Positions 44,723 to 53,814 of a stretch of DNA of 64,000 nt are shown here, in pieces. The stretch spans positions 38,627 to 102,626 of the forward strand of contig CAYOZN010000021.1 in the NCBI GenBank assembly GCA_964408455.1. Direction: 5' to 3'. This DNA comes from CAYOZN01 sp964408455. GTDB taxonomy: Bacteria; Planctomycetota; Phycisphaerae; UBA1845; UTPLA1. Below the pieces are notes generated by a model that did no database searches, was not told the origin of the DNA, and saw nothing but the letters and a program-made list of their open reading frames with translations. How positions within the stretch are numbered: the first letter of the stretch is position 1; each line of letters begins with the position of its first letter. The position numbers were made by a program, and so were the translations under genes.

Positions 44723-46930
44723 TTACAGGTTCTGCTGGAAGAATTTCACGATGCGCTCGTACTGGCGGATGACGGTTTCGGGCCGCGCGACGCGGTGCGT
44801 AAAGCCGGGCAGCGGCAACAAGTCGCAGGATCGACCGGCGAGAAAGAGCGCTTCGTACATTTTCAACGTGTGCGTGAAATAGACGTTGTCATCGACCATG
44901 CCGTGCACCAACAGCAGCGGCCGCGACAGATCGGCGGCATAGGTGAGGGCACTGGCCGCGTCGTACCCGGCCTGATTTTCCTGTGGCAGGCCCATGAAGC
45001 GCTCGGTGTAGTGCGTGTCGTAGTCGCGCCAGTCGATCACCGGGGCGCCGGCGACGGCGGCATGGAAGACGTCGGGCCGCTTCAGCACGGCCATGGCCGC
45101 GAAGTAGCCGCCGAAGCTCCAGCCGTAAATGCCCACGCGGCCGCCATCCATTTCACGATATTTGCGACATAGTGCCTGCACGATGGCAGCCTGGTCGTCC
45201 AGCGGCGCGGCGATGAGATTGCCGCGCGTGATGCGTTCCCATTCGCGGCCGCGGCGCGGCGTGCCGCGGGCGTCGGCCGATACGACGATGAAGCCCTGAT
45301 CGGCGATCCATTGCTGCCGTAGATACTGGCGGCGCGCGGTAGTGACGGTGTTGGCGCCGGGACCGCCATAAACGTAGTTGATGAGCGGGTACGATCGGCC
45401 CTGCTGAAAGTTGCGGGGGCGGATGATGACGGCGAGGTGCAGGCGGCCGTCAATCTCGACGGCGGTCCATTCGGTGTTGGGCGTAAACGGCGGTTCTTCG
45501 GCGACGGAGGGCAGCTCGGCGATGCGCGTTCCATCGCGGCGCAACACCTCGCGCACGCTGTCGCCGGTGGCAAGCGAGGCGGTGTGGACCCAGACGTCGC
45601 CGTTCTCGCTGAACTCGCCGCGGTGGACGCCGGGCTGGGACGTGATTGCCGCCACCTCGGCCGTGTCGATCGAGACGCGATCGAGCTGGGTATCTGCGGA
45701 GGTTCGGTGAACGGCCATGACCACTTCGCGGCGTGCGCGATCGACGGCCACGACGCCGCTCATGCGGGCATTCTGTGGCTGGTAGGTGTGAACGAGAGCC
45801 CCGTCGCGCGTGCGGAGTTCCAGCGTCCACTCGCCGGTTCGCTCGGTCATCCAGAGAAATTCATTGCCGCCGTCCAGCCAGATGGGGAACGCCGGCTCGA
45901 GATTGAGCCAGGCGTCGTCTGATTCCCTGAGGATTTCGACCAACTCGGCCGAGTCGATGCGATAGAGCACCTGCTCTCGCTGATCGCGCCGCTGAACCAG
46001 CATGGTGGCAGGGCCCTGAGGTTCGGAGCGAACCGTCGCGAGATAGGGAAATTGCTCGCGATCCCAGTCGAGCCATTGCGTCTCGCCGCCATCGAGTGCG
46101 ACGACGCCGAGCCGCACACGGGCGTTGGGCGTGCCTGCCCGGGGATAGCGGTGGCGGGCCGGCCGCCGCTCGGGGTGTCGCGCGTCGGCAATGTAGAGCG
46201 GTTCGACATCGCCCAGATCGGCCTGCTGGTAGATGATGTATTGGGAGTCGGGCGACCACCAGTAACCGGTTGAACGGCCCATCTCTTCCTGGGCGACGAA
46301 TTCTGCCACGCCGTTGGTCAGATCACGCGTTCCATCGGTTGTGATGGCGCGCTCGGTGTTGGTCGCGAGATCGATGACAAAGATGTCGTCGTCGCGGATG
46401 CAGGAGACGTAGCGGCCATCGTGAGAGAAGCGGAAGTCGGTGGGGGCTCCGGCCTCGCTTTCCGGCAACCGACGCACGGCGCCGGAGAGCCGATCGACGA
46501 TGTAAAGCTGCCCGCTGAGGCTGGTCAAGACCTTATTGCCGTCGCGCGAGAGGCGATAGGAGGCGATGCCGCGGGCACTCTGGCGCTGTCGCTCCCGGCG
46601 GGCCAGCTCCTCTGCGCTGAGTTCTTCTTCCGAGCCCTTCAGCAGGTCTTCGGCGCTGAGAAGCAACTGCGTTTCGCCGGTGGCGGTGTCGAGCTGGTAC
46701 AGGCTCCGCACGACATCCTGTGGTCCGCTGCGGAGGAACAGCACGTGCGAGCCATCGGGCGTGAGGCTGATCGAGGCCGGCGCACCGGCCGAGAAGTTGT
46801 GGGTGCGGGCGCTGGCGCTCAGAAAGTCGGTGTTCAGCGGAGGCCATGACCCGCGATCGGTTGCGCATCCGGTACCGGCGAACATGGCGAGTAAGGCGGC
46901 GGTGGACGCGAGAGGGGACGATTTGGGCAA
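44723..46930 (-). CDS. Lipoprotein dipeptidyl peptidase IV-like serine peptidase (S9)
   Basis: A 735-residue protein with a lipobox (LLAMFAGTGC) at residues 14-23. A DPPIV N-terminal propeller includes GVAEFVAQEEMGRSTGYWWSPD. The hydrolase domain holds the triad: Ser605 in GWSFGGY, Asp near 680 in HGMVDDNV and His712 in GFTHRV. It should remove Xaa-Pro or Xaa-Ala dipeptides in the periplasm. The TTG start at 46930 is supported by AGGAGGTTTGACCG. A terminator lies upstream at 47008-47040. Confidence 0.92.
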   Translation of the reverse strand: MPKSSPLASTAALLAMFAGTGCATDRGSWPPLNTDFLSASARTHNFSAGAPASISLTPDGSHVLFLRSGPQDVVRSLYQLDTATGETQLLLSAEDLLKGSEEELSAEELARRERQRQSARGIASYRLSRDGNKVLTSLSGQLYIVDRLSGAVRRLPESEAGAPTDFRFSHDGRYVSCIRDDDIFVIDLATNTERAITTDGTRDLTNGVAEFVAQEEMGRSTGYWWSPDSQYIIYQQADLGDVEPLYIADARHPERRPARHRYPRAGTPNARVRLGVVALDGGETQWLDWDREQFPYLATVRSEPQGPATMLVQRRDQREQVLYRIDSAELVEILRESDDAWLNLEPAFPIWLDGGNEFLWMTERTGEWTLELRTRDGALVHTYQPQNARMSGVVAVDRARREVVMAVHRTSADTQLDRVSIDTAEVAAITSQPGVHRGEFSENGDVWVHTASLATGDSVREVLRRDGTRIAELPSVAEEPPFTPNTEWTAVEIDGRLHLAVIIRPRNFQQGRSYPLINYVYGGPGANTVTTARRQYLRQQWIADQGFIVVSADARGTPRRGREWERITRGNLIAAPLDDQAAIVQALCRKYREMDGGRVGIYGWSFGGYFAAMAVLKRPDVFHAAVAGAPVIDWRDYDTHYTERFMGLPQENQAGYDAASALTYAADLSRPLLLVHGMVDDNVYFTHTLKMYEALFLAGRSCDLLPLPGFTHRVARPETVIRQYERIVKFFQQNL

Positions 46931-47007
46931 CGGTCAAACCTCCTGTGTTGTGCCGGGGCGGAGCCGGTCCGAGGTCGTTCGGGATATGGGCCTGGACGGG
47001 AATCTAC

Positions 47008-47040
47008 AAAAAAACCCGCCCCTGTGGAGGGAACGGGTTT
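47008..47040 (-). terminator. Intrinsic terminator after the 27-aa ORF
   Basis: On the minus strand AAACCCG pairs with CGGGTTT with inner CCCT/AGGG pairing, followed by a run of seven T. It lies 44 bases after the short ORF stop and 78 bases before the peptidase start. Confidence 0.8.
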
Positions 47041-47083
47041 GAAATCGTTCGGCACGCTCGCGAGCCGTCAGTTCCTGCGCCTT

Positions 47084-47167
47084 TCAGACGCAGGCGAGGC
47101 CCGCCAGTGCGAGGCCGAAGAACAGACTCAATGCGGCGATTCGTCGAAAGTGTCTCAGATTCATCAT
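47084..47167 (-). CDS. Possible 27-residue hydrophobic peptide
   Basis: MMNLRHFRRIAALSLFFGLALAGLACV has a basic N-terminus, a hydrophobic core and a C-terminal Cys-Val, with LAGLAC resembling a lipobox. The ATG is preceded by TTGGAGAC, a good ribosome site. A candidate promoter lies upstream (47252-47280) and an intrinsic terminator downstream. That makes a complete tiny transcription unit. It may be an entericidin-like micro-lipoprotein or a leader peptide of the peptidase gene. Confidence 0.5.
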   Translation of the reverse strand: MMNLRHFRRIAALSLFFGLALAGLACV

Positions 47168-47251
47168 GTCTCCAACAGCTCGAAATGTGTAGCACAAGCA
47201 GTTTGTGCCGGTCCGCTCCCGCCGCGGAAATTGCCTATTTGTCGCGGCATA

Positions 47252-47280
47252 GTAGTAGTCCTGGGCGGCCCCCCTGTCAA
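47252..47280 (-). promoter_or_regulatory. Sigma70-type promoter for the short ORF
   Basis: On the minus strand a perfect TTGACA (47280-47275) is followed, 17 bases later, by TACTAC (47257-47252); TACTAT overlaps it at 20-base spacing. It lies about 85 bases upstream of the 27-residue ORF. Confidence 0.5.
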
Positions 47281-47464
47281 CGTCATTTCTTAACCAATTA
47301 TTAATTAAGCACTTACGAACAAATCGCGGCTCCTAGCCCGGTTCGACCGCAGTGCTGACCGTCCGCCAAGAGCGCTGCCATTATTAAGATCGGCCGCGAA
47401 AGCCCTGTGGCTCTCGCGGCCGTATGTAATTCCCATGTGTGAGGCGCGGTTCGGCTGGAGGAGA

Positions 47465-48703
47465 TCAGCGGTTGATGAACAACTCAAGCGTCGCCATGAC
47501 GCGATCGACCTCCCGAGGATCGGTCCGCGTCGAGACGGCGTTGTTGTCCACGCCACCGAAGAAGTGCAGCAGCGGCAGGCCGGCGGCAAGGTCTTCCGCG
47601 CCGCGGTTGAAAATCCAGCTTCGCTCCCTGAGTGCTTCGCGGTCGAGGAGTTCACGATATTGGTCCGCTCCAAATCCGGGGAAGCTGGCGTAGAAATTCG
47701 GCACGGGATGGACGAGGTCGCCCAGATCGTAGATGGCGGTGTAGTACTCCTGGCCGTCTTCGCCGGTGAACGACGGCGTCCGGTAGACAACACCATCCCG
47801 CCAGCGGGCCCTGCGGGCCGACTTTTCGGGCCAGTCCGACGGGTAGTTCAGGCCCGTGGTGGGCGGCGGCATGGCGGCCTCGTTGTTCGAGAGGATCACG
47901 TTTGCACGCTGGTGGGCCAGGGCAGAGGCCAATTCGCGATCGTAGACGTGCCGGGCGTGGTCGTCGTGAATCAAACCCTGCACGTCAATGATTTGACCCG
48001 TTTCGACCGTTGTGGTGACCGTGACATCGTCGCAGGGGATGTCCTGTGATATTTCGGTCATGGTGACAGTGCTGCCAATGGCGTGCGTTTCCGTGTTTTC
48101 CCTGGATTCGGGGGCCTCGGCAGGGGCCGCTTCGCGCGTTCGCCTGGCCTTGCGGCTGACGGCGAGCGTCAGGCGCTTCAATTCGGTGCGATAGGGATCG
48201 GCATCGACAAATGCGGGCAGCGTGTCGAGCAGTCGGGCGGCCGTGTCAAGATTCTGCTGTGCCAAGTCAGTGTCGCCGGCCCGATTTGCCTGACCGGCCT
48301 GGATGAAGGCCAGTCGCACGCTGCGCAGCACCTGGTCGATGCTGGCGGCCTGCTGCTCCTCGAGGAGGGCGAGGGCTTCGCGATCCTGTTCGGTCATCTT
48401 GCCGGCGGAGCGCTTGGCAACGAGCAAGCGCGCATAGTTGGCCTGGTTGGCCGGATCGAGGCGATAGGCCTTCTCATACAGCCTGATGGCCTCATCAAAG
48501 CGCTTCTGCGACTCGAACTGCTGGGCTTCGTTGAGCAGGTTGAGGATCTCGCCATTCTCCGCGGTCGAAGCGGGCTCCCGCTGTCCTTCCTCTTCGATGG
48601 CCTGTTTGAGCAGATCGGCAGGGCCGGCGAGACCCGATCGGGGCGTAAAGAACAGGGCGGCGAGAAGTGAGGCGATCACGACGCGGGGAATGTGATTGGA
48701 CAC
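47465..48703 (-). CDS. Secreted TPR-containing protein of unknown function
   Basis: A 412-residue protein with a signal peptide ending near SGLAGPA. A TPR-like unit (NLLNEAQQFESQKRFDEAIRLYEKAYRLDPANQ, residues about 52-85) and further helices to 175 follow. A charged linker comes next, then a C-terminal domain beginning near TVTMTEISQDIPCDDVTVTTTVETGQIIDVQGLI. ATG 48703 is the first start. This resembles planctomycete secretin-associated or periplasmic proteins, but I cannot assign a role. Confidence 0.72.
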   Translation of the reverse strand: MSNHIPRVVIASLLAALFFTPRSGLAGPADLLKQAIEEEGQREPASTAENGEILNLLNEAQQFESQKRFDEAIRLYEKAYRLDPANQANYARLLVAKRSAGKMTEQDREALALLEEQQAASIDQVLRSVRLAFIQAGQANRAGDTDLAQQNLDTAARLLDTLPAFVDADPYRTELKRLTLAVSRKARRTREAAPAEAPESRENTETHAIGSTVTMTEISQDIPCDDVTVTTTVETGQIIDVQGLIHDDHARHVYDRELASALAHQRANVILSNNEAAMPPPTTGLNYPSDWPEKSARRARWRDGVVYRTPSFTGEDGQEYYTAIYDLGDLVHPVPNFYASFPGFGADQYRELLDREALRERSWIFNRGAEDLAAGLPLLHFFGGVDNNAVSTRTDPREVDRVMATLELFINR

Positions 48704-49148
48704 GGGCGGGGCTCCTTTCTGGCAAAGTTCTGCGAAGGTCGGTGGGCGCCTGACCGGCGGGAGTGAATGCGGCGGGAAGTGCGGTGCTGCCGGCCTGACG
48801 TCGCACGCGCTGATCTACCAGAATTATTGCGAACCTACGTCCTGTAAATCAAGGATTTTTGCGCGGCTCAGGACACTTCATCCCGGGAGAGCGGATTTTG
48901 CCGGGTCGAAGGGGACGATCGGGCGGGGTAGGCGGGTGCCCCCCCCGCATGCGCGGGAGCCGGCGCATCCGGAATCCCACGGCCGCCGCATTTTGGCGGC
49001 GTAGGGAGCGTGCGTGGCGGCCTGCGCAGGAACTGCGCATCGCGGCATCGTTCAAGTCGGGCTTTAACCGGCTGCGCGGCTGGACCGATAAGAAGTGTTG
49101 AAGAATCCGCGCGGCTTGGTCGCGCAACTCTGAAGACGAGGAAGGCGC
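48704..49148. other. Divergent intergenic region
   Basis: A 445-base gap between genes on opposite strands, so it should hold two promoters. It is GC-rich after 48880. I see no coding frame that I trust, no RNA gene and no clear promoter pair. AGGAAGG just before 49149 is a ribosome site. Confidence 0.45.
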
Positions 49149-50174
49149 GTGTTCCGCAGTATTGACGGTAACAAACGCACCGTGCAGCACCGTCGTGCAG
49201 GTCGGCCGGCGGCGAACCGAGACGGAAGAAGCATCGGGCATGGGCGCATCAGCCCCCGCCTGGCGTTCTGGTCGGCCTGGCTGCTGTGCTCGGCGTGCAT
49301 TGGCGTGTGGATGGGCATGTCTGAGCCGACACCGGAAATCGCACGCGCGGAGGCGCCGGCGACGACGGAAACTGCCGCGGAAGGCGATTCTGCGGCGAAT
49401 GGCGTCGATGTCAACGTGGCGGCACTAAAGAGCGAACTGGCGGCCACTCAGGAACTCGTAAACGATCTGCGGCATGCCCTGGCGGGGACGCCGCGCGAGG
49501 CGGCACTCTATCCAGCGCCGGGCATGTCGGCTTGGACGGTCGTCGCGCTGACGCTTCTGGCGGTGGCCGGACTGGCGCTGACCGGCTGGTCTGTCCGGTC
49601 GGCGCTGAGGGAACGATTGATGCCGGTGCGAAACCGAGGGGCTGCCCGATCCAGGCGGTCGGCGTCGATTCGGCCGCCGGTGCCACATGAATTCCGCCGT
49701 GGGGCATTGGCATGGGAACCCTGCTACGCGGCGGATCCGGCCGGCGTCTCGCAAGCGCGGGACTTTCCGGCGAGTCGCGCGGCCACGGCCTCGGCTACTG
49801 TTCGAGAACGGGCCCGATCGATGTGCGTCCAGACCAGGCCGCTGAGCGAGCAGGCACGGTTGCTGCGCGAGTCGCTGGTTTCCCGCGAGAACGCCGCGGC
49901 GGCTTGCTTTGCGCTGGGGCGCGTGCCGACGTTTGCCGCCCGCGGCGATGCCTCGGGCTCGCAGGAAGCGGAGGACCACCTTTCGGATAGCGCCGCGGAA
50001 GATGGGGTGAACGCCGCGACTCAAGGGCAATCGACGATCGATGCCGCTCCTGGCGAAGGAGAAGAGGCGCAATCGCCCGCGACCGGCGAACAGGCAGGCG
50101 AGGCGGTGCTCTCGGCTCCCGACCAGGCGGCGCCCGATGCCGCCAGTGATCCGGCACCCTGCAAGGCGGCCTGA
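49149..50174 (+). CDS. Two-helix membrane protein of unknown function
   Basis: A 341-residue protein with one hydrophobic helix near residues 38-57 and another near 127-148. Between them lies a periplasmic helical stretch (VNVAALKSELAATQELVNDLRHAL). The C-terminal 170 residues are Ala/Arg/Glu-rich and low in complexity. The GTG start at 49149 follows GAGGAAGG. Composition supports coding, but no domain is recognised and the tail may be disordered. Confidence 0.55.
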   Translation: MFRSIDGNKRTVQHRRAGRPAANRDGRSIGHGRISPRLAFWSAWLLCSACIGVWMGMSEPTPEIARAEAPATTETAAEGDSAANGVDVNVAALKSELAATQELVNDLRHALAGTPREAALYPAPGMSAWTVVALTLLAVAGLALTGWSVRSALRERLMPVRNRGAARSRRSASIRPPVPHEFRRGALAWEPCYAADPAGVSQARDFPASRAATASATVRERARSMCVQTRPLSEQARLLRESLVSRENAAAACFALGRVPTFAARGDASGSQEAEDHLSDSAAEDGVNAATQGQSTIDAAPGEGEEAQSPATGEQAGEAVLSAPDQAAPDAASDPAPCKAA

Positions 50175-50357
50175 CGGGCGCGACCCTGCACCGGTGACGG
50201 TTGCGTCGAGAACCCTCCATTACCAATATGTAAGGAGTTCGCTTTGCTCGAAAGGGCGAAGCCTTTACCATGCGCGGTTCGCGCGGTGGCGGCGACGCAT
50301 ATGTGCGATTGTCGCGGCGGCGGATGGGACAGGAATCTAGCCGGAGGTGTTTTCCGT

Positions 50358-51305
50358 ATGGCCCGCCTGTTTGGCAATATCGTGGACGCGGTCGGTAACA
50401 CGCCGCTGGTCCGGATCAATCGCATCATCCAGTCTCAGGCCGATGTCTATGCCAAGCTGGAATACCTGAATCCGCTGGCCAGCGTGAAGGATCGCATTGC
50501 CAGGAGCATGATCGAGGCGGCGGAGCGGGAGGGAAAGATCAACCGCGACACCATGATCATCGAGCCGACGAGCGGCAACACGGGCATCGGGCTGGCGTTC
50601 GTGTGCGCCGCCAAGGGATATCGCCTGACGCTGACGATGCCGGAATCCATGAGCCTGGAACGACGTGCCCTCTTGAAGGCACTCGGGGCGAACCTGGTGC
50701 TGACGCCGGCGGCGGAGGGCATGCCGGGGGCCATTCGCAAGGCGAAGGAACTGGTGGAGGGCACGGCGCAGAGCTTCATGCCGCAGCAGTTCGACAATGC
50801 CGCGAACCCCGAGGTGCATCGCAAGACGACGGCCGAGGAGATCTGGCGGGATACCGACGGGAAGGTGGACATTTTTGTTTCGGGCATCGGCACGGGGGGC
50901 ACGATCACCGGCGTGGGGGAGGTGATCAAGGAGCGCAAGCCGTCTTTCCGCTGCGTGGCGGTGGAACCGGAGGAGTCGCCGGTGCTGACGCAGCAGCGCG
51001 AGGGCAAGACGATGCAGCCGGGGCCGCACAAGATACAGGGCATCGGGGCGGGATTTGCTCCGGCGGTGCTGAACACGGCGATTTACGACGAGATCGTGCG
51101 GGTGAACTCGGCCGATGCCATGGCGATGGCCCGCCGGGCGGCGAAGGAGGAGGGCGTGCTCTGCGGGATCTCGTCCGGGGCGGCGCTGGTGGCGGCGTCG
51201 CGCGTGGCCGCGCGACCGGACAGCGCCGGCAAGCTGATCGTCGTGGTGCTGCCGTCATCGGGCGAGCGGTATCTGAGCACGCCGCTGTTTGCCGAGCAGA
51301 TGTAG
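50358..51305 (+). CDS. cysK: Cysteine synthase A
   Basis: A 315-residue PLP enzyme, normal CysK length. GNTPLVRINRI opens the fold, the PLP lysine is in PLASVKDRIARSMIE, EPTSGNTGIGLAF is the substrate loop, and GTGGTITGVG is the phosphate loop. The final GISSGAAL and PSSGERYLSTPLF are typical. It makes cysteine from O-acetylserine and sulfide. ATG 50358 follows CGGAGGTG. It leads a gene group with cysC and a PHP phosphoesterase. Confidence 0.96.
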   Translation: MARLFGNIVDAVGNTPLVRINRIIQSQADVYAKLEYLNPLASVKDRIARSMIEAAEREGKINRDTMIIEPTSGNTGIGLAFVCAAKGYRLTLTMPESMSLERRALLKALGANLVLTPAAEGMPGAIRKAKELVEGTAQSFMPQQFDNAANPEVHRKTTAEEIWRDTDGKVDIFVSGIGTGGTITGVGEVIKERKPSFRCVAVEPEESPVLTQQREGKTMQPGPHKIQGIGAGFAPAVLNTAIYDEIVRVNSADAMAMARRAAKEEGVLCGISSGAALVAASRVAARPDSAGKLIVVVLPSSGERYLSTPLFAEQM

Positions 51306-51404
51306 CGCATATGCACACGGGCTGAAGCAGGTATGCGGCGGGCGGCGGTGGTGGAACGGCGCCGGGCGCTGCAGGTGAAGCAGGAACGGAGCTAGGACGA
51401 ATTC

Positions 51405-52022
51405 ATGACTGAGATCCGAGCAACCAACGTCGTCTGGCACGAGGGGCACGTCGATCGAGCGTCGCGGGAGAAGCTGCTGTCTCAGAAGGGCTGCACCATC
51501 TGGCTGACGGGTCTTCCGTCGAGCGGCAAGAGCACGATCGGTTTTTCGCTGGAGCATGCGCTGGTGCAGCAGGGGCGGCTGGCGTACGTGCTGGATGGCG
51601 ACAACATCCGGCACGGGCTCAACAAGAACCTGGGCTTCTCGGCCGAGGACCGTGCGGAGAACATCCGCCGCATCGGCGAAGTGGCAAAGCTGTTTGCTGA
51701 CGCCGGTGTCGTCACGATAACATCGTTCGTGAGCCCCTATCGGGCCGATCGGGATCTGGTGCGCAAGCTGCACGACGACGCGAAGCTGCCCTTTGTGGAG
51801 GTCTTTGTCGATACGCCGGTGAACGTGTGCGAAGAGCGTGATCCGAAGGGGCTGTACAAGAAGGCGCGGGCCGGCGAGATCAAGAATTTCACGGGCGTGA
51901 GCGATCCCTACGAAGCGCCGACGCAGCCCGAGCTGGTGCTGAAGTCGGCCGAAATGAAGCTGGAGCAGTGCGTGGCCCAACTCGCGGAATTTCTCCAGCA
52001 GCGCGGCATCCTGCCGGCGTAA
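51405..52022 (+). CDS. cysC: Adenylylsulfate kinase
   Basis: A 205-residue protein of CysC length. The P-loop is GLPSSGKST near residue 38. YVLDGDNIRHGLNKNLGFSAEDRAENIRRIGEVAKLF is the APS-binding block. SFVSPYRADRD and FVEVFVDTPVNVCEERDPKGLYKKARAGEIKNFTG complete the family pattern. It phosphorylates APS to PAPS. No CysN or CysD gene is nearby. The next gene starts four bases after its stop. Confidence 0.95.
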   Translation: MTEIRATNVVWHEGHVDRASREKLLSQKGCTIWLTGLPSSGKSTIGFSLEHALVQQGRLAYVLDGDNIRHGLNKNLGFSAEDRAENIRRIGEVAKLFADAGVVTITSFVSPYRADRDLVRKLHDDAKLPFVEVFVDTPVNVCEERDPKGLYKKARAGEIKNFTGVSDPYEAPTQPELVLKSAEMKLEQCVAQLAEFLQQRGILPA

Positions 52023-52025
52023 TTC

Positions 52026-52880
52026 GTGCCCGCCTCGTCGCGCTATATCGATCTTCATCTACATTCGACGGCTTCCGACGGCGCCTATGCGCCGGCCCGT
52101 TTGATGGAGCTGGCGCATGCCCGCGGGCTGGCGGCGGTCGCGCTGACCGATCACGACACGACGGCGGGAATCGGCGAGGCCCGGGCGCGGGCCGAAGCGC
52201 TGGGCATGGAGTTGGTCGCCGGCGTCGAGATCGAGGCGGATCGCTACGCGGGCGTGCTTCACATCCTCGGATACTTCGTCGATCCAGATTCGGCCGGCCT
52301 CGCGGCGCTGCTGTCGCGCGTTCAGGCTGCGCGGGCACGGCGGAACGGGGCGATTCTTGAGCGGCTGGGGGCATTGGGCATTTCGCTGGACCCCGCCGCC
52401 ATTGCACAGGCTGCGGGACACTCGCTGGGGCGACCTCACATCGCGGAGGCGCTGGTTCGATCGGGCGCCGCGCGTGATTATCGTGACGCGTTCGCGCGAT
52501 TTCTGGGCGATGGAAGGGCTGCGCACGTACCGCTGGAACGTCCGACATCGTCAGAGATCATTGGCGCGATCCGCGGCGCCGGCGGGCTGGCCGTGCTGGC
52601 GCATCCGGTGACGCTGCGATGTCAGTCATCGCTGGAGTTGCGCACCGTGGTGCAGCGGCTGCGCGACGAAGGGCTGGCGGGCGTGGAGACGATTCATCCG
52701 GCGATTGATCGGTTGGAGCGCGAGGGGCTCGAGCAGCTCGCTGCGCGATGCGGGCTGGTCGCCACCGGGGGTTCGGACTTTCACGCGCTGGCGCGGCGCG
52801 AAGATCGGGGCGTCGGATTTACGCGCGATCGCGTGCCGTACGAGCGGCTCGCCGCGCTGAAAGAGCGACTTTCTTTCTGA
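52026..52880 (+). CDS. PHP-domain phosphoesterase, probable pAp phosphatase (YciV/RNase AM-like)
   Basis: A 284-residue PHP protein. Metal ligands are visible in IDLHLHSTASDGAY, ALTDHDTTAGI, GVEIEAD, VLAHP and the C-terminal GGSDFHA. It matches the YciV family, which hydrolyses 3',5'-bisphosphonucleotides such as pAp and trims RNA 5' ends. Adjacent cysC suggests it removes pAp made when PAPS is used; this link is inferred. The start is GTG 52026. Confidence 0.88.
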   Translation: MPASSRYIDLHLHSTASDGAYAPARLMELAHARGLAAVALTDHDTTAGIGEARARAEALGMELVAGVEIEADRYAGVLHILGYFVDPDSAGLAALLSRVQAARARRNGAILERLGALGISLDPAAIAQAAGHSLGRPHIAEALVRSGAARDYRDAFARFLGDGRAAHVPLERPTSSEIIGAIRGAGGLAVLAHPVTLRCQSSLELRTVVQRLRDEGLAGVETIHPAIDRLEREGLEQLAARCGLVATGGSDFHALARREDRGVGFTRDRVPYERLAALKERLSF

Positions 52881-53130
52881 AGCGTGGCGTCGGCTCGCCG
52901 CCGTGCGATCGGCCCTCATCTGACTTGCGCAACTGACTAATTTTCATCGACTTACACGAGGACGGCGAACCCGGCTGACCGGTCTGGAAGGCGCCTCCTG
53001 GGCGCGAGAGCGCTGCGCGCGGCGGAAAAAAACTGAAGCAATAACTTAACCCAAAGCCGGACGCGTCCGAACACGGTCATAGCCCTGGTGATGGACCGGG
53101 GAGCCTGAGTTTCTCATGAGAGGAAAACCA

Positions 53131-53535
53131 ATGAACTACGGCAACATTACCAAGGCGAGCTTCACGGCGGACATCCGCAAGAAGCAGGCATTCTTCAACC
53201 GATGCAAGCGACGGTTCAAGGTCGCCACGACCGCCGGCGAGAAGCAGTTCCTGAAGGCCGAAGCCACCCGGATCTGCAACGAGCTGAAGACCTGCTGCAA
53301 GACGTGGAAGAGCTGCGGTTTCGGCATCAACACGAACTGGATCGTCAAGGGCTTTACCCCCACGAACTTCAAGAGCATCACCGGCAGCCGCCCGAACTGG
53401 CGCAAGAACACCCGCACCTCGAGCCGCAAGACGACGGCCGGCAACTATGGCCGGACGAACTCGACGCGCAGCAAGAGCTACGGCACGAGCCGGACGCGCT
53501 CGAATGTCCGCCGCATGAGCTACGTCGCCTGGTAA
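53131..53535 (+). CDS. Small very basic protein of unknown function
   Basis: A 134-residue protein. The N-terminal half is helical (NITKASFTADIRKKQAFFNRCKRRFKVATTAGEKQF) with a cysteine cluster CNELKTCCKTWKSCG. The C-terminal half is rich in Arg, Ser, Thr, Lys and Tyr (RTSSRKTTAGNYGRTNSTRS) and probably disordered. This suggests nucleic-acid binding. ATG 53131 is chosen because AGAGGAAAACCA precedes it; ATG 53116 is possible. A strong terminator follows at 53619-53670, so the gene is a single unit. Confidence 0.65.
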   Translation: MNYGNITKASFTADIRKKQAFFNRCKRRFKVATTAGEKQFLKAEATRICNELKTCCKTWKSCGFGINTNWIVKGFTPTNFKSITGSRPNWRKNTRTSSRKTTAGNYGRTNSTRSKSYGTSRTRSNVRRMSYVAW

Positions 53536-53618
53536 ATTCACCAGGGCGATCATCGCACTGAGATCGCGCCATTGGCGGCGGAGTCCGCGAGGCAGTGATC
53601 CGGGGCACAAGAAGCAAC

Positions 53619-53670
53619 AGCCAGGCCGATATCGCGTCGGAGACGCGCGGGCCTGGCTTTCTTGTTTTTT
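53619..53670 (+). terminator. Intrinsic terminator after the basic protein gene
   Basis: AGCCAGGCC (53619-53627) pairs with GGCCTGGCT (53650-53658) and is followed by TTCTTGTTTTTT. The nine-base stem and T run are typical. Confidence 0.85.
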
Positions 53671-53694
53671 ACGGGAACTTGTGGCTTCACCGGC

Positions 53695-53800
53695 AGTGGC
53701 ACGCGGGCATCGCACTGCTCGCAGAGCAGTGGCACCCGGGCGCGCTGCTCAAAGCGCAGTGGCACGCGGGCATCGCACTGCTCACAGAGCAGTGGCACCT
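53695..53800. repeat. Three hairpin repeats with GTGGCAC
   Basis: CACTGCTC/GAGCAGTG hairpins at 53713-53731 and 53776-53794 flank a GCGCT/AGCGC hairpin at 53742-53757. Each is followed by GTGGCAC or a close match. The repeat spacing is about 30 bases. They lie between convergent genes, after the terminator. Confidence 0.75.
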
Positions 53801-53814
53801 GCTGAGAGTACGCT

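Noticed and set aside
50175..50357. Riboswitch or T-box leader for cysK
   Set aside because: Only a weak hairpin is visible and none of the conserved motifs of known sulfur riboswitches or T-boxes is present.
52881..53130. tRNA or small RNA gene before the basic protein
   Set aside because: No cloverleaf with a GTTCGA-type arm and matching acceptor stem could be found.
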